Assembly (NCBI GenBank): GCA_963971405.1
Contig: OZ020487.1
Span: 9,397,344-9,461,343 of the forward strand
Source of the DNA: Psococerastis gibbosa
Taxonomy: Eukaryota > Arthropoda > Insecta > Psocodea > Psocidae
DNA: 64,000 bases
Direction of reading: 5' to 3'
Numbering within the stretch: position 1 is the stretch's first letter; each line of letters opens with the position of its first letter. Made by a program: the position numbers and the translations under genes. Below are positions 45,397-56,783 of the stretch, piece after piece. Under the pieces are notes generated by a model. That model was not told where the DNA came from. It searched no databases and saw only the letters and a program-made list of their open reading frames with translations.

Positions 45397-47334
45397 GTAA
45401 GTATAAATATTACGATGCTATTCAGGCTAAGGCCCTTCAAGGCCGCAGCGCCGAGGAGTAAGCAAGTAAGCCTCTGGTTTGTTATAACCCGGTCCGCCTT
45501 CTTTTTTTAACCTGAGCTCTCACCTTTCCTTAGCTCAGTTAGCTGTATCAGCACTGATCTATAGTCCTGCTATGTTAATGGTATTGCCAACTCGCTTCCC
45601 ATCAGACTGCAAGTTAGTGGTTTTGCACATTCTAACCGGGTTTTTGGCCCTCTCTATCAAGCACAATAAGATGATCCAACATAGCAACAGTACGGTTCAC
45701 AGTGTTCCGGTTTTTTTTCACTTTGCCAAGTTTCGAAAAGTCAGAGATTCCAATAAAAACACAGTGTTTCCACAATTTGCGGTAGAATATACGTTGTAAC
45801 AAGGATTTTAATATTTTAATCTGGAAAAATACTTTATACTGATGATAAGATTCACAAAGTTTTGTCCACTTTGACAAGTTGCTGGAATTTAGAAATTCCA
45901 TCAAGAAACATGGAACTGTTAATTGGGTAAATTTAAGAGTGGGCCAAAATGCCCAAAATTTGCCCCAATGGGAAATAAAGAAAATTTTCTTTCCTTTTTT
46001 TTTTTTTTGTATTTCCACAAGCTACTCTGAATCGCCGGTGACCTACACCTTTTCCTTAATACCATATTAAAAATTAAAATAAATTTTAGACTTCCCCAAA
46101 CTTTCCCAGCGATCAAATGAGACAACAAAAAAGAAAGATGTAGACAATTACAACTTCGCTGTACAGTTCGGATCATCGAACTCCATGTAGCGTGCCTGGC
46201 AAGATTTTATGAAGTACTTCAAATGGCGTCCCAACCATAATACAACTCCACATTCATCTCCAACAAAGCCAATAACACAAAATCATGAAAATAAAATAAC
46301 TGAAAAAGCGGGGAATGAGAAGACACAAGTTTACTTTATATATTTTGGATAACGGAGGGGGAGGGGGCTGGGTTGAGTGGCGAGATTGTAGATATTGTAG
46401 ACAGGCCATAAAGTTTGAAGATGTTACATGAAGTTGCTGCTATAAAAGGGGAATGGTGGAGATGTGAAAATATTAGAGGGAACGGAAGCCATGTCCATAA
46501 GCTTACTGAGAAAAAGGTCCTTCACTTTCTTCGAGAATTCAAAGCTTAATTTTTGAAGGAAAAAATCATAAAAAACTTTCTGATCCGGATGGTAAAATTC
46601 GGTGGTCCACACTTTTTTTTTTCTTCTACATATCGCACGGTTGATGCTCTAAAATCGAAGGAAAATGTTATAGTCTTTCTGACCATGACGTAGTCGGAGG
46701 CTGTACTCGATAAAAGAACTTAATTGAAAATATATTATAATATAAAGTATGCACTTACCCTAATCGCATTTTCCAATCCCTCCATGTCTCCGAGACTTAT
46801 CACTTCATGGAGCCTACCCATAAGTAGTCTCAAAGGCATGTAACTAGCGCTTTGATTGGCTAATAATTACGCACTATTGATGGCATTAGGCCATAGGTAC
46901 ACTGGTTATACATACGGTACGTGTATTACCTTTAGACCAAGCTGTCCGGAGTGAATTATTATTATATGCAATAGGGGATAACTGTCAGCACATCGAACAC
47001 CCCTTCTCGAAATGTCACGAAAACATTTTTTGAATAACTAACAATACTATATTTGCAGGAACTACCCCTAAAATATCATTATACGCGGCCATTTACAATG
47101 CTGCCGCCACTTTTTCAAATATCCGCGCCATTTTCCCACCCCCCAGTGAATAGTGATGGATCTTCTCAATTCAATAGCAGAGGGTTCTTTTAACTTATGG
47201 AGAGGAGCCGGACAGTCACGTCGTATGTTCGCCACGTATTCAAAGCACGTCCGTCTTATGCAAGAACGGGCCCCTTCTTTTCTCTAATGAAAATAAGTTG
47301 CTCTTTAAGTGCTTTCTCAATAGACATTCTTAGT

Positions 47335-47430
47335 TTTAGAATTGAAAGAAGAAAGAAAGAAAATTGTCTTTATTTTCCAAATGGGCGAGTTTTGGGTCTT
47401 TCGGATCTTAATCTTACAATTAACCCTTTT
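47335..47430 (+). repeat. Dispersed repeat D, copy 2
   Basis: GAAAGAAGAAAGAAAGAAAA, TGTCTTTATTTTCCAAATGG and GGGTCTTTCGG parallel 14252-14345. Confidence 0.6.
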
Positions 47431-47539
47431 TAAATAGAACTACCGGTACTTCATCTATTTTCCGGACTGTTCCGCCTGAATTATTGCCTCCAACAATGGT
47501 GACGATACACTGCCTACAAGCGCACAATACTATTCCTTA

Positions 47540-47819
47540 TTGTGTTCTATACATCGCTACTTCGGAAGAAAAAAGACACAACTCGAAAATTGTCAATTTC
47601 GACTTAATAACACTTAAATATTTAAAACAAATCTATTTTACGTTAATGTAGTGTGTATATTTCCACGCGAGGGCAGTTGTGTTGTTTTATTTTTGCGGGG
47701 ACCGTCAGGTAGCCTGATTCATTATTAAAAAAATCTTTAACTTCAATTTTTGTAAATTGATAGATTTACAGCTGTGTCCTTTTTCTTCCGAAGTAGCGAT
47801 ATAGTCTATAAGAACACAA
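47540..47819. mobile_element. 280-bp MITE with ~50-bp inverted ends
   Basis: TTGTGTTCTATACATCGCTA and CTTCGGAAGAAAAAAGACAC at the left are mirrored by GTGTCCTTTTTCTTCCGAAG and TAGCGATATAGTCTATAAGA with ACACAA at the right. The interior is AT-rich and non-coding. Superfamily not assigned. Confidence 0.75.
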
Positions 47820-48329
47820 AATGGCGACTTCCAAATGGATACACGTTAGCCGCTATCCACCATGCTAGTGGTGGGATTGATTTAGCCCCCTACCTCCATT
47901 GCAATCAAACCCTAGCGGAAATATCTACTAATGAACTGGTTGGACAGGCCTGTAAAGGAAAGAAATAGACTATAGGGTATCCCGCTGGAGGTGTAATACA
48001 GTTAACAAGGGCTTAATAAATATTCATTGGATGTTCATTGGCCATCGTGGTGGAAACAACCCCCCCCCCCCTCAATCTTCATCCCCATTAACTTAATTTG
48101 CATTTCAAAGTATTAGCACTTATTTTCACCTTTTTGCCTTTTTAACATTGGTAATTTCTAGGTATCTTGCTAATTTGTACTTAAAAAGAGTCTGTCTGAT
48201 GGCTATTCCTTATGATGATTCCTTCCCTTTGCAGTAAATAATTGGTTAAGTAGTTTCCATACAGTAGTCGTCGGACTTTTATCCAAAGTGCGACAGCTCA
48301 TTATGTAGGATAGAGGACTAAAATGCCCG

Positions 48330-48575
48330 GTACATAGGGGCCGGTTTGAATGCCGGCGATTAGGAGAGACATTTGTCATGGGAGCACCCGGAGGTTGGCA
48401 AAAGCAAGACCACAAGGTAGAAGACCCATCGGCAGACCGAAGACAACCCTCGAGAAAAGAATTGAACAACTCGCCGGTGCAAGAGAAAAAACCATGGCCG
48501 AACTCAAGGCGTTAGCGTCCGACAAGGAATGGGTCCTGACTCCGTGACGCGGCACTAAGAGGGAGGAAGAAAAAG
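48330..48575 (+). mobile_element. LINE 3' end (RPKTTLEKRIEQL family)
   Basis: Reads KARPQGRRPIGRPKTTLEKR, then IEQLAGAREKTMAELKALAS, DKEWVLTP and a stop, then AAGAGGGAGGAAGAAAAAGA. Same family as 5385-5560 and better preserved. Only the C-terminal part. Confidence 0.72.
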
Positions 48576-48774
48576 AAGGAGCAAATAGATTGATTCAAAA
48601 CCCCAGAGTCTACTTGAGCAGATTTCAGTTGCATATAGTTCCCCACGACATGCCTCAGCGAAAGAAATCTTCTGAAGTACATACTTGTTTTTGCACCAAA
48701 CAATTGCCAACGTATTTGGTCCCAGGAAAGAATTCTTAGCGAATCGCTAGCGTTCAAATTGTGTGTACCTGGCC

Positions 48775-49055
48775 TCTTCTTCTTCAAGTTACAGCCGGAT
48801 GATGGCTGGTTGGCAGCAACATACTGCAGCGATGTCTCCAGTCTCCGCGATTTTGACATCCACATAGGACGTTATCCCCAAATCATGTTTAACTTGTTGG
48901 AGATATTCGTTTTGTGGCCGTCCCCGTCGATTTACGCCTTCCATGGTCCCCTCAATGACGCAGCTGACTATGTTATCATGCCGAAGCAGGTTTCCTATCC
49001 AGCGTGCCCTCCTAGTGGATATGGATGCAATAAGGGTGCAATGTACCTGGCCGAA
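48775..49055 (-). mobile_element. LINE 3' end (RPQNEYLQQV family)
   Basis: Minus strand reads ISTRRARWIGNLLRHDNIVS, CVIEGTMEGVNRRGRPQNEY, LQQVKHDLGITSYVDVK, then a region ending in AACTTGAAGAAGAAGAGG. Closely related to the shorter piece at 54145. Confidence 0.78.
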
Positions 49056-50044
49056 GGCAGCCTTACTCCCACATCGACGTATTAGACACTGATACGTATT
49101 TCAAGAGTTGTAGTCCAGTTACTGAATAAGATCGTGCAAAAGTGGAAGGTAGAATAGGTAGGAAAACAACCAGTTTTAGACGGTACCTGGGTAAACTCGT
49201 TGTCTAGTACTCCCCTGATTGCAGTTTCCCTACCAGAACAGGAATTAAGAAGGGTAAGCTCAAAAATGGAGCATACAACACATACATACATGCATATATA
49301 CAAATATATAATTTTGAACGGGGTGGTTTTAGGCTCGAGGAGTCATGAAATGAAAAGTTACGAAGACATTTTCCAAGAATCAACACATGAAAAATCCTTG
49401 GGGCTCTTCTTTTTTTTAAAGTATCGAAAGCCATAATGAGGACTAACATATAAGGTAATGGACTGCTGCAGTATATGTAAAGAACTGTCCAAATTGATTG
49501 AAAAACATATAATACATATATATAATAATATACCATCCTGTGAAACTTGAAATAGATCCAGGCAATGGCAATGAAAGAGCAACATGATCGAGAAGAAAGG
49601 AACAAAATGTAATAAAGAATGGGAAACATCAAAATATTATCAACAAAGTCGGAACAAATAAATTAAAAAAAAGGAAAATTTATTGGTGCATCACATAATT
49701 TTGGAAACTTTAAAAGCGGGGGAAGTGATTCGAAACGTGCAAGATCATAAAAAGTCGAGGGAAAACTTCGTTAGGTTTTTGTGCTTCGTTTTCGAAAATT
49801 TCCTCCCCTTCCCATTTAGCTTTTACATCCACCCATTATACACTCTCTCTCTATAGCTTCTGCCCCAGGGTTGTAAAAACCATAATTTATCATTATCTCT
49901 GCGTAATGGAATTTTGAGGCTGTCTCTATTCAAACAGGCGTAGCACCAACACAGAAGGATAAGTTATCCCAATTTATCCCTGTGGCTTGTGCCAAATAAA
50001 CCTAACGTACCACTAGTTTCTATATTTTAGTTCATTAAAGCATA

Positions 50045-50185
50045 TTCTGAGACATGCAGGACTCATCAAGAACAGCATTGAGGATATGTCGAAGGCACCG
50101 ACCCAGGAGGACGACGGAGGAAGGAGTCACAAGCACAACTCAAAAACTTCTATCGTCTTTGCAGACTGCGATGACACTGTGAACT
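50045..50185 (+). mobile_element. LINE 3' fragment (HAGLIKNSIEG)
   Basis: A frame reads LRHAGLIKNSIE, and in an adjacent frame GYVEGTDPGGRRRKESQAQL then KNFYRLC. This matches the I-EG-V-GTR-RGRPRK tail of RTE-like LINEs, with one frame change. Confidence 0.55.
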
Positions 50186-50284
50186 TAAAACTTATTTTTT
50201 TTTTTATAATTTAACTATGAAATCTAGTCGTTAATATTTTGGTCACCAAGTAAATGGGGCCCCCAGTTGTTCTCTAGGCTCTTC

Positions 50285-50555
50285 TTCTTCATTTAATGTA
50301 TCTTTTAAACGAAGATTGGGGTTCATCATGGCAATTCGGGCCTTGGAGACTGTTGCTCAGAAAAGGGAAGTAGTGCTCTTGCACTGCCTCGGATTTTTCA
50401 ACCAGGATGTTCTTCTTCTGCCGGGAGCCCTCTGTCTTTCTATCTTCCTTTGGATTATTACATGCAGAAGGTGATACTTTTCGTTCCTCATCACATGGCC
50501 GTTTCTTAACCGTTAGCAGCTTCTGTGTCCATCCCGGATCTCTCCCCACTCACAG
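50285..50555 (-). mobile_element. LINE fragment related to 34951-35206
   Basis: Minus strand reads KVSPSACNNPKEDRKTEGSR, then QKKNILVEKSEAVQEHYFPF. It parallels TCNNTEANERTEDSRQKKKM and LVKKPEAVVGQEHDFPF in the 34951 copy. Ends in a GAAGAAGAG run. Confidence 0.6.
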
Positions 50556-51442
50556 GAAGGCCAATCTAGCAGTGACTTGGGTTATGGTTAGATTGTTGGT
50601 TCATTATTGTAGCCGTTTCATCCATGAACCTTTAAAACTGGCAGGCAACCTACTCAATGAGATAAAGTCGAAATTTTTGCTACTTAATTTTGAGCTATAA
50701 TCTAAGTTCCTCTTCTGTCCACCCTTGTCCACGCGCTTCCGGGTTACTTAAAATTACCTTGCTTTTTTTGTGAAATTAAAAATGCTGCATGTGATCAAAA
50801 AATTCCTTCTTAAATCTATATTCCAAGTTGAAACACAATAATAGACTTCTGGGAAATACGTACCCTATCCTTGTTCATCTTTATTAAAAATTCTTTCCTT
50901 CCCGTTGCTGTATTTTTATTGTTGAAAGTTAACTAAGTTAAAAAAATTAGAAAGGAATTTTAATCATGCACTTGTTTATTACGGTACTGTTTTGCATTTT
51001 TCTGTAATCATTTAGAATACTCGCCTGTATTTAATAAAACAGGGACTGTGGATTATAGACGAAAATGTTCAGGGGAGAGTTTCTCATTTGACTTCGTGCT
51101 AGCAAAACATTATAAAACTATCTTTAACTTTAACAATTTACTTAGCAACAATTCCGCAATTAATGTCGTAGTTAAAAATGGTAGCTGTTTCGGTGGTAAC
51201 ACCATCATCAGACTGACTTAACAGGCCCCTAGATTGCAATTAATAAACAATATACTTTCATTTGGTGGAATTTTTGTTAAATAAATAAACTACAGTTTAA
51301 CTTTAATTTTATGACTAACTAAACACGAATAACGTAATATTATTAATGATGTATATTGGCAGAGCTATAGGTTTTGAGCTCTGAGGTGAAATAGTCTGGC
51401 CTTAACGTGCCTCAAATTAAGAAACATGCTTAGGATCGTATG

Positions 51443-51702
51443 TTACACTGTAGAGATATTTTATAAAAGTTATTTGACAAAGATCTTTGATAGTGTAATA
51501 GGCCATGTTTTATAAAACATTTTTTTATACAATTTCTTTTATAAAATGTAGGCCTAATAGGTTGGCATTACATTTTATAAAAGAATTTGAAGACGATTCC
51601 AAAATGGCGAAGTTCAGTTGGACTGTTGAAACTTTCTTTTCTAAAAGACCCATTCTTCAAATATTTTATAAAATATGTTTTATAAAATGTTTTACAGTGT
51701 AA
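51443..51702. mobile_element. 260-bp MITE with TTACACTGTA ends
   Basis: Left end TTACACTGTAGAGATATTTT and ATAAAA; right end TTTTATAAAATGTTTTACAG and TGTAA. Inverted ends of about 25 bp; TTTTATAAAA motifs repeat inside. Non-coding. Confidence 0.65.
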
Positions 51703-52194
51703 TACGGGCATTAGTCCCCCGCCAGACTTACAGGGTTAAAAGCAGAAATACTAAAAGCCGGCTGACGGCCTTTTGCAAAACAACGGTAGTTAAATGGGCC
51801 TTCGTGTCCTGACAGAGGGACAGGAGTTGTGTCTGCGGCGCTTCTCACAACGTGGGGCATATATTTCTAGAATGCCCCAAGATGACTGCTATATTCACAG
51901 TTGCTGACCTATTTGAAGCTACGGCAAAGCTGTCCTGGTCTTGGACTACAAATTAGCGTGACATGTACACACTAAGCAAGTAAGCTGTACTTCAGACAGA
52001 AAGCATGCAGAAATGTTGGAGTGCGTGGAACACAACCGTATCCCGGATTCAACCCATTGGGAAGAAGGGAGAACGGTTCTATGGCTGCGGGCAGACCCGA
52101 CAGCCGAGTAAGCTACGAGTACCATACTGACAAATCTTAAAACAATGCTTGGGTTGCGCTTGGGTCACACTAGAACATCTTCCCAATTGTATAG

Positions 52195-52395
52195 GCTGAG
52201 GCATTGTAGCACAGCGAAAGAATCAATAGAAGAGGACGGCCGAAGAAGGAACTTATGCATTACCTGTAGTGTAGGAGGACGCAAGAGCTCGAACGTATCA
52301 AAACCTGAAGAGGAAGGCGCAGGTCCGAGAGACCTGGAGAATGGTATGCAAATAGTTGCTGTCAACCAACGTTGAGATTGTGACCTCAGAAGAGG
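52195..52395 (+). mobile_element. LINE 3' end (RPKKEFMDQL family)
   Basis: CAATAGAAGAGGACGGCCGA, AGAAGGAACTTATG, GGACGCAAGAGCTCGAACGT, AGGAAGGCGCAGGTCCGAGA and TGTGACCTCAGAAGAGG match the 34540 and 41080 copies. Confidence 0.72.
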
Positions 52396-52741
52396 AAAAG
52401 GTATTGTAGTGTCCCCTCTCTGCCCTTGTGGGTTGTGCGGCAAAGGGGAGGCCTCAACATCTGGTCCTTGAAAGGTTGCTTACCTACGGACTGAGACGTG
52501 ATATGATTGTGAAATTACAGCGGAGGGTTTGCTGGACTTCTCATTAAGACCGCTGTTTCTTACACTTGGCCGGTTTCTGTGTAATCAGACTCCTGGTCAG
52601 TGCTTTACTAATCTATATTACTATATACCATACAATTGAACAAAGGGTTAGCTGCCTGCTGTATTAATAGTCATTAGAGGCATGTGCCTCACAGACGTCG
52701 AACAATTATGGAGGAGTCCACTGTCAGGGGAAGGGGGCCAC

Positions 52742-52773
52742 GTTTCGGGAGTGGGCGCTACTCCCATCGTCAG
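52742..52773 (-). ncRNA. Hammerhead-ribozyme-like core (minus strand)
   Basis: On the minus strand: CTGACGA (52773-52767), T, GGGAGT, a 7-base loop, ACTCCC, GAAAC (52746-52742). This fits the hammerhead core CUGANGA, stem II, GAAA with a perfect 6-bp stem II. Stems I and III and the cleavage site are not resolved. Penelope-like elements are known to carry such motifs. Confidence 0.5.
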
Positions 52774-52891
52774 GTTAAGTCCTGATCAGGACTGATGGTG
52801 TGGCGATTGGCTAATTGCTCTTGTATTCTACTCTGAACTATTAAGAATAAATCCGATCCCCTTGAAGATTTGAATCGGGAGAGGATTTAGC

Positions 52892-52923
52892 CTGATGATG
52901 GGAGTAGGACCCACTCCAGAAAC
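52892..52923 (+). ncRNA. Hammerhead-ribozyme-like core (plus strand)
   Basis: CTGATGA (52892-52898), then a stem TGGGAGT/ACTCCA with one bulged G around a 7-base loop, then GAAAC (52919-52923). It is an inverted partner of the motif at 52742 with the same stem sequence, so both come from one repeat family. The catalytic core residues match the consensus exactly. Confidence 0.55.
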
Positions 52924-53713
52924 GTCGGGTATGACAACTACCGTTCTCCCGATTGAAATGCAAGCTCTCTTACCACTCGACCATGGCCCTCGCCAGAGTA
53001 TACTAGCTTGAAACTTCTACTTGAACTTCATTTTTTCCCTAACCAATGGCAACCATATCGTGTCTAATGTCAAGCTGGGCAGACTTATGAGATCAGTATT
53101 CTGGGCCATGACTTTTGCTTCCTCTGCTTGAAACCTGATAACCCCTGACGATTCCCCTGACAATGGGCTGTTGAGCCCTTATTTACTATTAAGGCTCGGT
53201 AGTCGGGTTTTAAGATAACATGATAGGAGAACTTAGCCTAAGTAAAATATTACAAATAAACCCCTTTTATACAATATATATAATATAGACTTACCAAATA
53301 AACACTCCACAGGGACACGCAGATAAAAAAGGCTTATTAAAAAAATACTAATTAAGACGATATACATAATATGTATATATTATATACACTGGCTTCTTCT
53401 AGCTGCTCCTGACTCCTTTTGCCTCTTTCTGCCTCTGTTTTCCGAACCTATTTAATACCTCGGTTGCCTATAGGCTGTCTGACGTTGGGCCAGACGGCTA
53501 GGAAGGCCTAGTGTCGCTTATGCAGCACTGAGCTATCCAAATGCAACGGCAGTGGCGTAACCAGGCATCAGAATACTGAATGGTGAAAAATATGAGTAAG
53601 TTGGAGCTGAGGCTCTGACAGGGCACCGCCCTAATTGTTCAATAATTATGAGGCCCATGTTTCTAATGACTATTAACACAGCAGGCAATGTACTGTAAGT
53701 CCAACTAACCGAA

Positions 53714-53815
53714 ATTAGAGGGTATGAGTTAAAAAACTAGGCTTGGCGGGATTCAAACCCACGATCTACGCCTAACCGGGGCGTCGTCATAACCGCTGGA
53801 CCTGTTCGGTTAGAT
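53714..53815 (-). mobile_element. SINE A, reverse member of a head-to-head pair
   Basis: Minus strand: AGCGGTTATGACGACGCCCC, GGTTAGGCGTAGATCGTGGG, TTTGAATCCCGCCAAGCC, then the body. It faces a plus-strand copy 75 bases away, making an inverted repeat of about 100-bp arms. Confidence 0.8.
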
Positions 53816-53889
53816 AGTTGTGTAGTTGTGCTATTCTGTCTAGCAATACGAACCATGTCAATTAGAGCATAAGTAGAGGATTTGACATT

Positions 53890-54030
53890 TACTGGACTTG
53901 TCGCGGCTTGTGGTCCAGCGGTTAAGACGACGCCCCGGTTAGGCGTAGATCGTGGGTTCGAATCCCGCCAAGCCCAGTTTTTTCCATATCCTCTAATTTC
54001 GGTTATAACGAGGAGGTTACCTCATCAACC
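53890..54030 (+). mobile_element. SINE A, best copy
   Basis: tRNA-like head: A-box TGGTCCAGCGGTTAAGAC, an anticodon-type stem ACGCC/GGCGT with a 7-base loop, B-box GGGTTCGAATCCCGCC, and an acceptor stem GGCTTG/CAAGCC. It is followed by CCTCTAATTTCGGTTATAAC body sequence. The loop lacks T at position 33 and no CCA-end gene context is present, so it is read as a SINE head and not a tRNA gene. Confidence 0.8.
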
Positions 54031-54144
54031 AAAGTTAATTTAATGTCAGTGTTATGTATACCATATAATACTGCAATGTAGTAAGTCCAACTAACCCTTT
54101 ATTAAATAGTATAACACCATTGCCATTAACCTTTTACCGATAGA

Positions 54145-54315
54145 TTACATCTTCTTCAAGTTTCAGCCGGCTGGCTGGTAGCAACATGTGGCATCGATGC
54201 CTCCACTCCCCTTGATCCTGGCACGCCCTTTTCATCTCGACGTATGTGGTGGCCCCTACATAGTCCATTACTTGCTGCAGGTATTCTTTTCGCGGGCGCC
54301 CAGGTCGGTTGACGC
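54145..54315 (-). mobile_element. LINE 3' end abutting the NMDAR2 exon 4 acceptor
   Basis: Minus strand reads [20 protein letters not shown], then [20 protein letters not shown] and [13 protein letters not shown]. Same family as 48775-49055. Its 5' limit lies about 40 bases before the exon 4 acceptor, so the insertion reaches the normal branch-point zone. Confidence 0.78.
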
Positions 54316-54354
54316 ATACATACCATACACTTATGTAGTTTCTCTTTTTTTCAG

Positions 54355-54581
54355 GTTCCACTTACTTAACACGGTCCTGGTGACAGGAAAGGACAGTCTT
54401 CGTGAATTAGTCAGTAGTGAAAGCAGAGTAATGCTCCTTTACTCCACCAGAGACGAAGCCAGCCACATTTTATCTGCCGCCCGAGAGTATAAAATCACGG
54501 GGGAAAACTACGTCTGGGTTGTTACGCAGTCTGTCATTGGGGACTTAAACCCGCCACCTCAGTTTCCCGTCGGAATGTTGG
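54355..54581 (+). CDS. Nmdar2: NMDAR2 exon 4 (amino-terminal domain)
   Basis: Acceptor CTCTTTTTTTCAG, donor TTGG then GTGAGT. One base completes the split Lys codon from exon 3, then [75 protein letters not shown]. It parallels the GluN2 pattern ILLYCTKEEA-YIF--A---GLTG-GY-WIV-S-V-GD---P--FP-G. It ends in phase 1, as exon 5 requires. Confidence 0.96.
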
Positions 54582-55098
54582 GTGAGTTTCATTTGATTCC
54601 AAAGTTGTTTTGAAATTTTAATTTGATGAATAACCCCGGTGCTATATATCTGTCGCTTTCGTTTGCAGCGGTGTAGCTTTTTATATTCGCGGTGTTTTGC
54701 GTTGGATTGCTGATGACAGGAGGAGTTCTTCAGTGATATATTGTATTATCGAGCCGACGTCAAGCTGGCTTTATTGGCAAAAATCGCGGTTTTGCGGAAG
54801 TTTTCGATGTTTCGTGTGTTATCTCGCATTTCCATTCAAAGTTTACGAGCAGTATTGAAAAGTATAATGGGTTATATTGTACATAAAAATATATATTTTT
54901 AGGGGTAATAAATAAATAAATATATAATTATTTCGGTTAAATTATACAATCAAGTAATTAACAAGTAATTGACAAGAAAGTATAAAGTAAAATCGTCAAA
55001 ATATCGTCAAATCAGGTATTTGTAAATATATTTACGTTCCTGAAACCGCTGACTAGGCAATCACCGAGTCAGCAACCCAGGCCATGTACTGGGTACCA

Positions 55099-55804
55099 AA
55101 GGACCGTTCCGAGTTCACTCGAACATGATGCTTTCCAATTTATCAATTACTAGATAGATATTATGACTATTTTCATTGTGAATAATAATAATGGTAATGT
55201 ATTGAAGCGTGAATGTTCCACAACTTCTTCTAAAAATAATTTTTTTGCACAAAATGAAATCTTTTTTGAGAATGCAAACTGTTCAGTTTTGTTACTCTAT
55301 TTAACACCTACAACATACCTGAATGTAGAAATCATCGATAGAATGGTTCCGCAGAAAAAATATTGTTTAGTCATTTTTCATAAAAATTTAGTTATTTTTA
55401 TTTTTTTTACCCCTAGAATCGAACAATCAAGAGGCAAGTGACTCACCGCGTTTTGTTAACATTAATAACGACTACAACATATGTGAATTTAAAAGAAATC
55501 GTTGTAGCCATTTTTGAGAAGTAATTTTTTGGGGGTTTTTTGACAATAAAACCCCCAAAATTGAGTTAGCCCAAAATAATAAAAAATGGTCCCGAGGTAT
55601 AATTTTTTTAAACCTACCTACCAAATTTCATCAAAATCGACCGAGTAGTTTGCCCGGAAATCGATGAACAGACTGACAGACATTTCGTAAAAAAAAATTA
55701 TTTTGGGTTCCTGGGACCTCAAAACGTGTAAATCCGTTGAAATCTCGGAACCGAAAATTTTGACCATCACAAAGCTTTCCTTATACCACGTATAAATTGG
55801 AAAA
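55099..55804 (+). repeat. Dispersed repeat A, copy 6 (internal deletion)
   Basis: Both ends are present (CCGTTCCGAGTTCACTCGAA; TATAAATTGGAAAAC). The G-tract region is missing. It is the most diverged copy by eye. Confidence 0.8.
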
Positions 55805-56339
55805 CAAAAAAGGCAGTTGCTGAGCTGAGCGGTTCGAGAGGTAGGAGTTGGCAAATAATAATCTTTTTTTAAAAACGAGATTTTCACTATCGGGAACATT
55901 ACTATTTATGCAACATATATGCGGAAATTATATGTCTTTCTATATATGTACCTACCCATCTGTCTATCTATGGATATTTCCTATGAAAATCGATGTACAA
56001 TTGTACAAATGAATGCACAGGAGGGGGGGAGGAGGAGGGGGGGGGGTAGTACTACGATTTGCTCTCAACATCTCAGTGATTACAAAGGAGACGCCTAACG
56101 GGTAAGGGGGAGACATCGGAATACATACGTACATACTGCACTGTATTGATGGGGGTTTCTTGTGGTGAACAGTACCTATAATATTAGCATATCATGTTCT
56201 CTCATCAATATTAACATGCTGAGTGCTTCAATTATGTTTTGATTGCATTAAAGGTACGCTCTTAATAACAGTCAACCGCAGAGAATCCACGTGCATTTAG
56301 TATGTACTCGCGTTTCAAAATACGTCTCTACTTGTATAC

Positions 56340-56500
56340 AGACATGTAGAGTAGTGGTACAGACTCCGACTTTCACCCGAAAGGTTTTTGGTTTGAGTTC
56401 CACACTTGTTGAGTTGAGTTGAGCGTACCAGAGGGCTGTATATAGCCCTAACTCCGCTAGGTTGGCTTAGTAATAGAATAAAAAAAGTCAGTATTTATAG
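56340..56500 (+). mobile_element. SINE B, copy with internal deletion
   Basis: GACATGTAGAGTAGTGGTAC, CTTTCACCCGAAAGG, GGTTTGAGTTCC head, then CCTAACTCCGCTAGGTTGGC and TTAGTAATAGAATAAAAAAA. Confidence 0.8.
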
Positions 56501-56783
56501 GTATTATACGGTACATAGCGAGACTAACTTCTATTTTACTAGAATTTCCATGCATTGGTTCCCACTGTTCATTTCTAATAGACCATTTAAAGCACTGTTG
56601 ACAGCTCTGCACACAACATTAACGTACACGGGTCAAAAACGTTTTAAGTATTCCTCATACCAGTGACCAATTTGCTGGTAGGCCCAGTAGCGTAACGAGA
56701 CGGAAGCAGGAGCGGGGCCCCGGGCGCAAAATCACACAGCGCAAAATTGAGCATAAGAAAATAGTCAAATTTTATAACAACAA

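Larger units (their letters stand above)
45397..54354 (+). other. NMDAR2 intron 3 (9.0 kb)
   Basis: Contains repeat D copies, a 280-bp MITE (47540), LINE tails (48330, 48775, 50045, 50285, 52195, 54145), a MITE (51443), paired hammerhead-like motifs (52742-52923) and an inverted SINE A pair (53714-54030). Bases 46020-47330 and 50700-51440 hold nothing recognised. Confidence 0.8.

Noticed and set aside
45632-46176. Overlapping minus-strand frames of 85-128 codons
   Set aside because: Low-complexity K/F-rich translations crossing a dispersed repeat; no conserved motif.
53912-53976. A tRNA gene with good A- and B-boxes
   Set aside because: The anticodon-type loop lacks T at position 33, the first acceptor pair is mismatched, and four more diverged copies with a shared non-tRNA body exist in the window. 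It is a SINE head.
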